From Ruegeria atlantica (GTDB lineage Bacteria; Pseudomonadota; Alphaproteobacteria; Rhodobacterales; Rhodobacteraceae), in NCBI RefSeq assembly GCF_013033965.1, contig NZ_WQFE01000006.1, positions 1 through 64,000 on the forward strand: DNA of 64,000 nucleotides. The letters are read 5' to 3'. The notes below the pieces were generated by a model. The model was not told where the DNA came from and searched no databases. It was given only the letters and a program-made list of their open reading frames with translations. The position numbers and the translations under genes are program-made. This document shows, piece by piece, positions 19,001-26,532 of this stretch (positions within the stretch are counted from its first letter, which is position 1; the number at the start of each line of letters is the position of its first letter).

Positions 19001-19829
19001 CCGACAGTCCGGAAATAGTCAGAGTGGGGGGGATAGTGTCGATGTTGTAGGATACCGTTTCGACCGACAATTCCTGCCCGCTGCTGCCCAAGTGACGAAC
19101 CGTTACGTTCTGTACCCCTTGCGGCAGGCTGGCGGCTTCGGTGGAAGTCAGCGAAAAGCTCCAACTTCCATCGGGATTTAGGGGCACTGTCTTGACAACA
19201 GACCCGATCGTCAGTTCCACAGTTTCGGTCCCATTCGGGATCCGGATGTTCGTTTCCGCGCTGCTGAGTGCTGTGGATTGCGCTTGCGCTAGGTTCAAGA
19301 CCTGAGGCGCCGTCGGGGGTGCCGGTTGAAAGCCACCGCTGTCTCCTCCTCCGCCACCTGCCGCGGCCGCGCCAGCCAGACCCAAACCGCCAAGTGCAGC
19401 ACCGACGCCAGTGATGCCGCCACCTGCTGCAGCGGCCCCGCCTGCTTCGGCGGCAAGACTGAATTGCGCAATTTCAGTCACTGCGTCTTCCGCAATCATA
19501 ATGGCGCCACTGTCCAGAACTTGTACGTTCTCGGCTGCAACAACCATCGTGGTGCCATCGATCATTTTTAGCTGCACATCCCCGTTCTCCAACAGCTTTA
19601 CTGACCGGACGCCGGGAATCGTTTCCGCAAACTGAAAGGCATAGAGCTCTTCTATAGTTGCCTGGGCCAATGCAGGCAGCGCCATGAGTGTAGAACTGAG
19701 CCCACCGGCGATTCCACGCCCGGCCCAGCGTCGCATTTTGCCATCAATCCACCGGCGAATATGGTCCTTGCGACCGGTTTCTGATCCAACTTTTTCAGTT
19801 GTCACTTTGGGATCATGTTCTTTGGTCAT
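16008..19829 (-). CDS. Giant T1SS-exported Ig-repeat surface protein with cohesin-like domain
   Basis: Predicted cell-surface adhesin or S-layer-like protein, 1273 aa from the ATG at 19829, chosen because GAGGG lies 6 nt upstream; an in-frame extension to 19907 lacks this. Residues 1-170 hold a BapA-prefix-like N terminus with an Ala/Gly linker. About 173-970 are eight Ig-like repeats of roughly 100 aa, each with VSG..(A)EDGQTVTV..NGQ.Y.G.VSGG.WSVTVPAADLA.L.DG. About 973-1086 form a cohesin-like beta-sandwich (ITFQVFADADRDISSG, then IELGFDPSVVTFD). The last 190 residues are acidic with NDTLVASD and RGQDGDDSIDVSD blocks, fitting a type I secretion signal. No Sec signal is needed. Downstream sapC-tolC-ABC-hlyD probably exports it. 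Confidence 0.9.
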   Translation of the reverse strand: MTKEHDPKVTTEKVGSETGRKDHIRRWIDGKMRRWAGRGIAGGLSSTLMALPALAQATIEELYAFQFAETIPGVRSVKLLENGDVQLKMIDGTTMVVAAENVQVLDSGAIMIAEDAVTEIAQFSLAAEAGGAAAAGGGITGVGAALGGLGLAGAAAAGGGGGDSGGFQPAPPTAPQVLNLAQAQSTALSSAETNIRIPNGTETVELTIGSVVKTVPLNPDGSWSFSLTSTEAASLPQGVQNVTVRHLGSSGQELSVETVSYNIDTIPPTLTISGLSDGAVVNASEMATDLTVSGTTNAENGQTVTVAMNGQTYSGTVSNGQWAVTIPAGDLAGLPDGETVILTADVSDLAGNPAAQISESFETDFTAPTISLDPLPVDKIELVDVQNDMELGGSTTAADGQTVTVDFGGQTYSTTASDGSWSVTVPAADLANLPSGTPVSVQVIVSDAAGNISVPATASVPVDLTGPSVAISPLSVGSALNAVEVVSDLTVSGITGNVEDGQQVTVVLDGQSYSGIVSGGNWSVNIPASDLGALADGDSFTITADVSNADGVAASQANTSVSKDVTAPSLSIDSFSDGAVMNAAERGTDLTISGATDAEDGQSVIVSLNSQDYAGTVSGGVWSVTVPAVDLAGLSDGATISVTANVSDAAGNPAVQASSSFDTDFLPHSIAVTTVSDGAVMNLAERGTNLTVSGTSDAPDGTSVTVEIVRADGTVDLSNTTTVSGGAWTFVAPAASLSGLQDGETYSVNATVSDAAGNSASASAGFSTDFTAPTVTINPLSVGMVLDVLEKDNDLSVSGATSAEDGQTVTVMLDGQPYTGVASGGAWSVTVPAADLAGLSDSTNFTISAAVDDFAGNSASPATVTLATDFRPLLDLNSVGTNNSVSLSDAQSSGVVVSGTSVGLSAGQSVNVTLNSNSVGTAIVAGDGTWSLTVPSSEFTGVSAGDDLNFQAQATVSGGPDPLPANGEATAHVPGAYVITEAGRSGSTITFQVFADADRDISSGLAMTIELGFDPSVVTFDTGSDVGNGAFGLYLSNPVGSNVVNFAGVATSFTDLNQPLVTFTMTVQDPSEPVELTLTTPDGGPSTVVLGTNGNDTLVASDVDSFIRGQDGDDSIDVSDAGRDVVVFEADPAVNGVDTVTGFALGAEADVADALMFSGLDPSTLRGDGTGVETMNVGSAVGANTGIVGLTTVLADLSLDTIETAVESLTGIQAGDEIYVLATDGDDSVLVKVDYSAPATATVETMAHFSGLDDLSGLSADNILISDPTGATA
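16915..19313 (-). repeat. Eight tandem Ig-like coding repeats (about 300 bp each)
   Basis: The central part of the giant protein gene is a run of diverged repeats of about 100 codons. Shared motifs are ISGLSDGAVVNASE-type openings, DGQTVTV, GGxWSVTVPA, DLAGLxDG and VSDxAGN. Units 1 to 6 after the first are most alike; the first and last are more diverged. The DNA identity is moderate, so the array is old rather than a recent expansion. Confidence 0.85.
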
Positions 19830-20039
19830 ATTACCCTCACATGTGATGTTCGCGTCCGCCCGGGCGGGCCAGGTTTTGTTCATCAGTCTTTCGCTTTTGT
19901 GACTCATGCAGTCGGACCAGGAAAAATTGCGTTAAACTGAAACCGAACTCCTCGTTTTCACCACAATTCCGCTTTGGTATCGGGCCGGGCATCAGATCAT
20001 CCTGTAGTCATTGCCAGGTTTGGCGTGGGGTGATTTGGT
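19830..20039. promoter_or_regulatory. Divergent promoter region, Ig-repeat protein / RTX-dockerin protein
   Basis: A 210-bp gap separates the divergent genes for the two predicted secreted partners, so their promoters are back to back and could share a regulator. No clear operator or sigma-factor boxes were recognised by eye. Confidence 0.4.
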
Positions 20040-22091
20040 ATGATGCTTCAGTTCGAAGGCGTGGTTGCAACAGGGAGCGCAGCGCTCGATTCAGGTATCC
20101 GTGATACGGCTTTAAAAACGCTTAACGGGACCACGTACCTGTACAGTTTGACCGGTCCAGGGGGCGGTGTTGCCGTTTGGAAGCTTGTCGATGGTACTGC
20201 TCCTCAACTCGTTGATACCGAGTTTTTCAGTGGTTCAATCACATTTCAGGTGGGTGACACCGGAGTTCCAATTTCGTTCGGTGGTGGTGATCAGCTGGTT
20301 TTGGATATCGACACTGCAAATGGGCTGGTGGGTTATGAATTGAACCCGGATGGTACCGTCGGGACCTTGAGGGAAACCGGGACACTGACAGGTGGTGGTG
20401 ACATCTCTGCCCTGGTGAAATTGTCGATCGGGTCCGGTGAATTGCTGATGATGGCGCATGAAGATACCGGACGGATTGTGACCTATACTGTAAACGGTGA
20501 CGGCACGCTTACATCCTCTGGCGTAATCGTGGCACGATCCGATTTGATGCAGGCCCTAAAGACTGGTGAAGATAGTTTTGTGATTGCCGCCGACGGGGTC
20601 GGCAACATGGTCTCGACCTACAGGGTGGACGGTGGATCGGGCGCGATTACAACGTTGGACAATAGCGAGACCCTGACGACTTTGGGGATAGGGACGCCCA
20701 CTGCGGTCGAAGTCGTGCAGGCCTATGGAAAGTCCTGGGTTGTGGTGGCAGGCGCCCAGAGCAACTCAATCAGTGTGATGGAACTGACGGCTGATGGCCG
20801 GCTTGTTCCAACCGATCATGTCCTGGATTCGCTGCATACTCGGTTTGAGGCCGTTCAGGACTTATCAGTTGTCGAGATAGAGGGGCATGTATTCGTTGTC
20901 GCCGGCGGTAGTGATGATGGAATAACCTTGTTCACCATGACACCCGACGGGCACCTGGTGCATTTGGACAGTTTTGCCGATACGCTCCAGAGCGGCCTGC
21001 AAAATGTCGAGTCGTTCAGCGCCACCCAGGTTGGTGATGAGTTGCAGATACTGGTCGCTTCGCAACAGGATGCAGGACTGACTCAGCTCACTGTGGATGT
21101 TGCAGACCTGGGTATCGTGCGCAGCGGGCTTGGAACCGTTAACGGCACAGCCGGGCATGATATGCTCAGCGGCAGTATCCTTCCGACGACCCTTATCGGT
21201 GCGGCCGGGGATGACATTTTGATTGCCGGTCCTGCCGCGACCACGATGACAGGCGGAGCCGGTGCGGACGTTTTTGTAATGCAATACGGATCGGATACCA
21301 CAACGATCACAGACTTTCAGGTCGGTGTCGACCGGTTGGATATGTTCGACTATCCGCTTCTTAGAACGCCCGGACAGCTGACGTTTTCTTCGACAGCACT
21401 GGGCGCTCGGATTGAATACTTCGATGAGGTGATAAACCTCTATTCTGCCACCGGCGGCCCGCTGAGTAGTGGTCAGGTGTTTGGCGCGGGTTTTGGTGGC
21501 CCCGATCACGTTCCAGTCAATTTTGATGACTTCGGGGGGCTTGAACCGGGCAGTTCCGATGGGGTTTCGGGGGATGTTTCAATCCATTCTGAAACCGCAA
21601 ATCCCGGCCTCAGTGACGCTGAGATACGCTTTACCCCAACGGGTGGGGCTACAATCAGCGTCCGAGCGGACAGCAATGGGCAGTTCGATCTGAGCTTGCC
21701 GGATGGAACTTTTGAAGGTGAGTTCGACGTCATCAAAACGTATTCCACAGCGAGCAAGGACATTAATGCATTGGACGCGCTGCAGGTTTTACGGATTTCG
21801 GTCGGTCTTGATCCGACATGGGGCCCAGCCTCGCCTGAGAACTTGATCGCAGCGGATTTCAACCGGGATGGTTCGGTGAATGCGTTCGACGCTTTGTCGA
21901 TCCTGCAAGTTGCGGTTGGTCAGCCCACATCCCGGCAGCCGGAATGGGTTTTCATCGACGGTGACGCTGACCTTTCGGGGATCATACGCAGCAATGTCAC
22001 ATACGAGACCGGGGCCAATGTGGTGGCTGTCGATGGTGTGATCGCCACCGACATGACCTCGATCCTGCTCGGAAACCTCGAAGCACCTTAG
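20040..22091 (+). CDS. Secreted beta-propeller/RTX protein with C-terminal dockerin-like module
   Basis: Predicted type I secretion substrate of 683 aa without a Sec signal. Residues about 20-360 show repeated strand patterns (TAVEVVQAYGKSWVVVAG, VEIEGHVFVVAGGSDDGI) fitting a seven-bladed beta-propeller. About 367-435 are degenerate RTX calcium repeats (GTAGHDMLSG, LIGAAGDDILIAGP, MTGGAGADVFVM) followed by the usual TITDFQVGVDRLDM. About 500-570 is a small beta-domain. About 573-635 resemble a dockerin: the half repeat DINALDALQVLRISVG, then a full EF-hand-like repeat with Asp606, Asn608, Asp610, Gly611, Asn614 and Asp617. Convergent with the second T1SS pair, which ends 13 bp away. Probable partner of the cohesin-like domain encoded opposite. 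Confidence 0.85.
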   Translation: MMLQFEGVVATGSAALDSGIRDTALKTLNGTTYLYSLTGPGGGVAVWKLVDGTAPQLVDTEFFSGSITFQVGDTGVPISFGGGDQLVLDIDTANGLVGYELNPDGTVGTLRETGTLTGGGDISALVKLSIGSGELLMMAHEDTGRIVTYTVNGDGTLTSSGVIVARSDLMQALKTGEDSFVIAADGVGNMVSTYRVDGGSGAITTLDNSETLTTLGIGTPTAVEVVQAYGKSWVVVAGAQSNSISVMELTADGRLVPTDHVLDSLHTRFEAVQDLSVVEIEGHVFVVAGGSDDGITLFTMTPDGHLVHLDSFADTLQSGLQNVESFSATQVGDELQILVASQQDAGLTQLTVDVADLGIVRSGLGTVNGTAGHDMLSGSILPTTLIGAAGDDILIAGPAATTMTGGAGADVFVMQYGSDTTTITDFQVGVDRLDMFDYPLLRTPGQLTFSSTALGARIEYFDEVINLYSATGGPLSSGQVFGAGFGGPDHVPVNFDDFGGLEPGSSDGVSGDVSIHSETANPGLSDAEIRFTPTGGATISVRADSNGQFDLSLPDGTFEGEFDVIKTYSTASKDINALDALQVLRISVGLDPTWGPASPENLIAADFNRDGSVNAFDALSILQVAVGQPTSRQPEWVFIDGDADLSGIIRSNVTYETGANVVAVDGVIATDMTSILLGNLEAP

Positions 22092-22104
22092 TGTAACTGG
22101 GCGG

Positions 22105-23418
22105 TCACTCTCGGAATGCCCGGTTGAAATAGTCTGCCAACGGTTTGACCAGATAGGACAGCGGTGTACGTTCGTCGGTTTTGATCAGCGTCTCGACCGG
22201 CATTCCAGGTAAAAGCTCCTGACCGTTGAGGCGATCAACCTGCCCGTCCTGAGGGACAACTTCCGCGCGATAGAATGTTTGGCCGGTGTTATCGTCGGTA
22301 AACGTGTCTGCCGAGACATTGATGACCTGTCCGTCAATTTCAGGCGTTTCACGCTGATTGAACGCGGGAAACCGTAGTAGAACCGGCTGACCAACATGTA
22401 GCTGGTCAACGTGAATCGCATCAACACGCGCGGCAACCAACAGGGGTGTGTCCTGTGGCACCAAATACATCATCGGTTCTGCGGGTTGGATCACTGACTG
22501 CAACGCAAAAACCTGGCTGCCGTAAACAGTTCCCGAAACAGGCGCGCGGATATCCAGTCGCGACAGGCGGGTGTCCAATGACAGGCGGCGTTCGGCCAGC
22601 TCTGAAATTTGGGACTGAATATCACGCAGGGTCGAGATAGCTTCTTCTCGCCTCGTTGCCTCAAGCTCGACAATCGCGATTTCTGTTGCTGAGATCTGAC
22701 CTCTCAGGCGCGCAGCGGCGGCTTCCAGGCGACCGATATCTCCAGTCAGGCTGGCTTCTTCGCGCTGCAACGCTGAAACACGGCTGGCCTGAGTGAGGCC
22801 ACGCTGAAGCAAGCTTTGCTGATCATCCAACTCTGCCTGGATCAGTTCGACTTGACGGCGCAGCGAAACAAGTTGTGCTTCAGTGCCGTCGATTTCACTC
22901 TCAATTTGAATGGTCTGTTTGCTCAGCTGCTGTGTTTGCTGTTTCAGGGTGTTCAATCGCGCTTCGAACAGACGTTGCTGACCGGCGATCAGATCAGGGC
23001 CGATGTTCTCCTGCTGTTGAATTTCAGCCAGGCTGGTGGCTAGGACATCTGCATTTGCGCCATCGCGCTCGGCCACCAAACGGGCCCGGCGGGCCAGCAG
23101 CTCGAACAGTTGGGCTTCGACAATAGTTTTCTCGGACGACAGAAAGGTATCGTCCAGTCGCAACAGCAGATCGCCACTGGTGACGGCATCGCCATCGCGC
23201 ACGTAGATCTCGCCAACAACGCCGCCGTCCGGGTGTTCAATGACCTGACGGTTGCTTTCGACCTCGATAATACCTTGAGATATGATGGCACCGGCCAAAC
23301 GCGTTTTGACCGCCCAAACACCCAAGCCGCCGACAAGGATACCAAGGGCGGCAAAACCCACCAGGGCAGGGATCGTAATGCGCCAAACCGGGCGCGGATT
23401 ATTTTTTGCGTCCTGCAT
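22105..23418 (-). CDS. HlyD-family T1SS periplasmic adaptor (second system)
   Basis: Membrane-fusion protein of 437 aa. One N-terminal helix (about 14-35, LVGFAALGILVGGLGVWAV) precedes a lipoyl half-motif (SQGIIEVESNRQVIEHPDGG), a long alpha-hairpin (about 85-285, rich in Gln/Leu/Glu) and a beta-barrel (APVSGTVYGSQVFAL, PMMYLVPQ). The segment VIEHPDGGVVGEIYVRDGD is characteristic of PrtE-type adaptors working with PrtD-type exporters. Its start overlaps the exporter stop by 1 nt. No TolC gene lies in this pair, so it presumably uses the TolC protein of the first system or one encoded elsewhere. Adjacent to and convergent with the RTX protein, its likely cargo. Confidence 0.92.
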   Translation of the reverse strand: MQDAKNNPRPVWRITIPALVGFAALGILVGGLGVWAVKTRLAGAIISQGIIEVESNRQVIEHPDGGVVGEIYVRDGDAVTSGDLLLRLDDTFLSSEKTIVEAQLFELLARRARLVAERDGANADVLATSLAEIQQQENIGPDLIAGQQRLFEARLNTLKQQTQQLSKQTIQIESEIDGTEAQLVSLRRQVELIQAELDDQQSLLQRGLTQASRVSALQREEASLTGDIGRLEAAAARLRGQISATEIAIVELEATRREEAISTLRDIQSQISELAERRLSLDTRLSRLDIRAPVSGTVYGSQVFALQSVIQPAEPMMYLVPQDTPLLVAARVDAIHVDQLHVGQPVLLRFPAFNQRETPEIDGQVINVSADTFTDDNTGQTFYRAEVVPQDGQVDRLNGQELLPGMPVETLIKTDERTPLSYLVKPLADYFNRAFRE

Positions 23419-25157
23419 CAGTTGCCCGCCTTGCTAAGGTTGCGCTTGATCGATCCGGCGTTTTGAACGACAGCGCCCAATACCTCATCCCGAGGGCCGG
23501 ATTTGACCACCTGTCCGCGCTCGACAACCGCCAGATCATCACATTCCGAGATCGCCTGCGGACGGTGAGTCATAATGATCGCAGACTTTCCTGCCGCTTT
23601 GATATCCCGGACGGCGGCGTTCAGCGCCTCGGTTCCGTCGGCGTCCAGCGCCGAATTCGGTTCGTCCAGGATCAACAAGACCGGATCACCGTACAGCGCG
23701 CGAGATAGCGCGATCCGTTGTTTCTGACCGCCGGACAGCTGACTGTCATTGCCTTCGAGAATAGTGTCGTAACCTTTTTCCAGTGTCAGAATCAGCTCAT
23801 GTGCGTTGGCTTTTTTTGCAGCTTGCACAACTGCTTCGGGGTTCGGGTCTTCTGACATGCGCGCGATGTTTTCGGCGACCGTTCCGTTGAACAACGTGAC
23901 CTCTTGCGGAAGGTATCCGATATGCTGTCCCAGGTCGATTGGATCATATTGATCCAGCGTTGCGCCACCCAATCGGATCTCGCCTGCTGCAGGTTGCCAA
24001 ATACCCAAAAGCGCCTTGGCCAGTGTGGATTTTCCTGACCCACTCTTTCCGATAACACCAAGCGCTCGTCCGGGCTCTAGGTTCAATGTGACATTGCGTA
24101 AAGTCGGAGTATCCGCGCCGGGTGGGATGACTGTCAGCCCTTTGGCCGATAAGCGGGCCTGAGGGGTAGGCAGCTTGGTGCGCTGTGCTTCGGGCGGCGT
24201 GGCATCCAGAAAACGGCTCAGCGACGTCCATGCGGTTCGGGCGCGTTCAACCATGGCCCATTGACCGACAACCTGCTCGACCGGTGCCAAAGCGCGACCC
24301 AAAAGGATCGAGCCCGCAATCATCGCGCCGGGGGTCAGTTCATTGCGCAGAACCAACAATGCCCCAAGCGCCAGCATTGCAGATTGCAGAAACAGTCGCA
24401 GTGACTTGGTCACGGACGAAAAGCTGCCGGTCCAGTCGCTGGCGGCAATTGTCTGTTGCAGAGCGCTTGTGCGCTGTCGCTGCCATCTGCGGGTGATGTC
24501 CTCTTGCATACCTTGAGAGCGGACGACCTCGGCCGCTTGCCGGGCGTGCTCTGAAAAGCTGTTGGCTTTTGCCGACGCGGATTGGGCCAGAGCGACTTTG
24601 CGACGGGTGAGGACCTGATTCAGCAGCGCAATCACAACCAAAAGCGAACCGCCGCCAACGGCCAACCAGCCCAAAAGGGGATGGAACAGAAAGATGGCGG
24701 CAATAAAGATTGGTGTCCAAGGGATGTCCATTACAGCCAGCAGCACCGGAGAGGAGCACAGGTTTTGGATGGACTCCAGATCGCGCAAGGCTGTTGCCGG
24801 GGCAGCGCGCGCGCGCGGGTGCAGGGATCGGCGCAGGGTTGCATCAAACACGCGTTCGTCCAATTGCGATTGAAACCGCGCACCGAAACGCGCCACGATC
24901 CGGCCCCGGGCAAAATCGAGCATAGCCATAAGGCCGTACAAAAGCGCCACCAAAAGGAACAGCGCCGCCAAAGTCTCGACCGCCCGCGATCCAAGAACGC
25001 GGTCATAGACCTGCAGCATGAACAAGGGTCCGGTCAGCATCAGCAAATTGACGAAGATACTGAACAGAAACGCCAACGCCAGAAATGTGATCCCCTGATT
25101 GCGCGCTGACTGCATTTCATGTCTAGGCTGGGCGGCCATGCGGTTCTCAATACTCAC
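23418..25157 (-). CDS. T1SS permease/ATPase, PrtD-like (second system)
   Basis: Inner-membrane exporter of 579 aa, shorter than the first exporter because it lacks the C39-like domain. The membrane domain (about 20-300) begins ALAFLFSIFVNLLMLTGPLFMLQVYDRVLGSR-like, typical of PrtD/AprD. The nucleotide-binding domain has GKSGSGKSTLAKALLG, LSGGQKQRIALSRAL and LLILDEPNSALD. PrtD-type exporters carry RTX proteins with uncleaved C-terminal signals. The annotated GTG start is weakly supported; ATG at 25139 is an alternative. The leader upstream contains a 6-bp inverted repeat (25191-25206). Transcribed with the HlyD gene and divergent from the GlxA-type regulator. Confidence 0.92.
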   Translation of the reverse strand: MSIENRMAAQPRHEMQSARNQGITFLALAFLFSIFVNLLMLTGPLFMLQVYDRVLGSRAVETLAALFLLVALLYGLMAMLDFARGRIVARFGARFQSQLDERVFDATLRRSLHPRARAAPATALRDLESIQNLCSSPVLLAVMDIPWTPIFIAAIFLFHPLLGWLAVGGGSLLVVIALLNQVLTRRKVALAQSASAKANSFSEHARQAAEVVRSQGMQEDITRRWQRQRTSALQQTIAASDWTGSFSSVTKSLRLFLQSAMLALGALLVLRNELTPGAMIAGSILLGRALAPVEQVVGQWAMVERARTAWTSLSRFLDATPPEAQRTKLPTPQARLSAKGLTVIPPGADTPTLRNVTLNLEPGRALGVIGKSGSGKSTLAKALLGIWQPAAGEIRLGGATLDQYDPIDLGQHIGYLPQEVTLFNGTVAENIARMSEDPNPEAVVQAAKKANAHELILTLEKGYDTILEGNDSQLSGGQKQRIALSRALYGDPVLLILDEPNSALDADGTEALNAAVRDIKAAGKSAIIMTHRPQAISECDDLAVVERGQVVKSGPRDEVLGAVVQNAGSIKRNLSKAGN

Positions 25158-25190
25158 GAACGAAGCTTCTCGTTTTTGTTGCTCGGATTT

Positions 25191-25206
25191 CGAATGCTAA
25201 CATTCG
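25191..25206. promoter_or_regulatory. Inverted repeat CGAATG-ctaa-CATTCG in T1SS leader
   Basis: A perfect 6-bp inverted repeat with a 4-nt centre lies 34-49 bp upstream of the exporter start. It could be an operator or a small leader hairpin; nothing else in the 226-bp divergent gap stood out. Confidence 0.35.
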
Positions 25207-25383
25207 CGCGCATCCTAGACTGATGTCCCAACAGTGGAAATGCGTGTTGTTGCCGATAGTCCATATGCCGCCGACAGAGCGCGTAACCGTCTTATTAGGC
25301 GTTGTTTTTTTGCAGCTGACTTGCGCGCTGATTGAAATGATATTCTCTTGATCTTCACGTAGCGCAATTGAGGCAGAGTCCAT

Positions 25384-26394
25384 ATGAAAAACATCTCAGA
25401 CCCTATGACCCGCGTTCTTGTCGTGGTTGCGCCCGGCTTTAATTTGGCCGCTACAATGGGATTTATTGATCCGTTTCGTGCGGCCAACTATCTGGATGGC
25501 ACGCTCTATTTCAAATGGGACTTTGTGTCCGAGGATGGCGGCTATTGTATCGCGAGCAATGGGGCCGGGATAAATACGGTGGCGCTTGGCGATGTCGATG
25601 CAGCCGATATCGTGGTGGTTTCAACAAGCTGGACGCCTGAAAAGCACGTGACCCAGAAAACAGGTAACGCTCTGCGACAGTGGGCGCGTGGCGGTGCCAC
25701 GTTAGGTGGGCTGGACACCGGAGCATTCATCTTGGCGCGGGCCGGACTGCTGAAGGGGTGCCGGGCGACCGTTCACTACGAACATATTGACGCTTTTCAG
25801 GAGCTTTACCCTGATGTCAACGTTGTCGAAAACCTGTTCGTGCTGGATGGAAACCGGATTTCCTGTTGTGGTGGCAGCGCCTCAGGGGATTTTGGATTGC
25901 AGATTGTGCAGGGCGTTTACGGCAGCGCTCTGGCAAATGCGGCTGCCAGATACATCTTTCACGATCGCCTTAGAGGACCTTCGGACCTGCAGCAGCCAGA
26001 ACACAGCGAACCTTTGGGCTCAACGGTTCCTGCCAAGCTAAGGGCGGCCATTCAGGAGATGGAAGCCAATCTGGAAAATCCGATACCTGTGCCCGAGATT
26101 TGCAAGAAGGCTGGAATATCCCACCGTCAGTTGGACCGATTGTTTGGAACCTACATCAAGAAAACGCCCGCCCTGTATTACCGGGATATCCGTCTGGACC
26201 GGGCGCGGGGCTTGGTAACGCAGACGGAACTGCCTATTGCCGAAGTGGCTGTCGCATCCGGATTTGCCAGCCAGGTGCATTTCAGCCGTGCGTATAAAGA
26301 GCGGTTCGGGTTACCGCCGACCCGCGACAGGGTGGATGGTCGGGTGCCGTTTGAGTTTCGGGCATGGCCGATGCACCGCAAATCCAAGGGATAA
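25384..26394 (+). CDS. GlxA/GbdR-type AraC-family regulator
   Basis: Transcriptional regulator of 336 aa: an N-terminal DJ-1/PfpI-like (class I glutamine amidotransferase fold) sensing domain (about 8-190), then a C-terminal AraC-type double helix-turn-helix (about 220-320; ISHRQLDRLFGTYI, LPIAEVAVASGFASQVHFSRAYKERFG). Relatives GbdR and CdhR control glycine betaine and carnitine catabolism in Pseudomonas. The next genes encode a CntA-like Rieske oxygenase and a BetC-like sulfatase, so this is the likely activator of that operon, responding to a quaternary amine. That role is inferred from family and position. A 138-bp gap before the oxygenase gene gives room for its promoter. Confidence 0.88.
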   Translation: MKNISDPMTRVLVVVAPGFNLAATMGFIDPFRAANYLDGTLYFKWDFVSEDGGYCIASNGAGINTVALGDVDAADIVVVSTSWTPEKHVTQKTGNALRQWARGGATLGGLDTGAFILARAGLLKGCRATVHYEHIDAFQELYPDVNVVENLFVLDGNRISCCGGSASGDFGLQIVQGVYGSALANAAARYIFHDRLRGPSDLQQPEHSEPLGSTVPAKLRAAIQEMEANLENPIPVPEICKKAGISHRQLDRLFGTYIKKTPALYYRDIRLDRARGLVTQTELPIAEVAVASGFASQVHFSRAYKERFGLPPTRDRVDGRVPFEFRAWPMHRKSKG

Positions 26395-26532
26395 ACATGG
26401 GTTATTTCCGATTGGCGCAAAATGTAAAAAAAGTGGCGAAAAAAGTTAAGAAAACATGCGAAAATGGTCTGACTATTGACGCCGAGAGCCAGCCAATGGG
26501 TCGTTGTTTACCCCCGAGCCGTGGAGTTGCCG

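Noticed and set aside
16915-19313. CRISPR or insertion element suggested by the repeats
   Set aside because: The repeats are about 300 bp, coding and in frame, i.e. Ig-like protein domains; no spacers or terminal inverted repeats.
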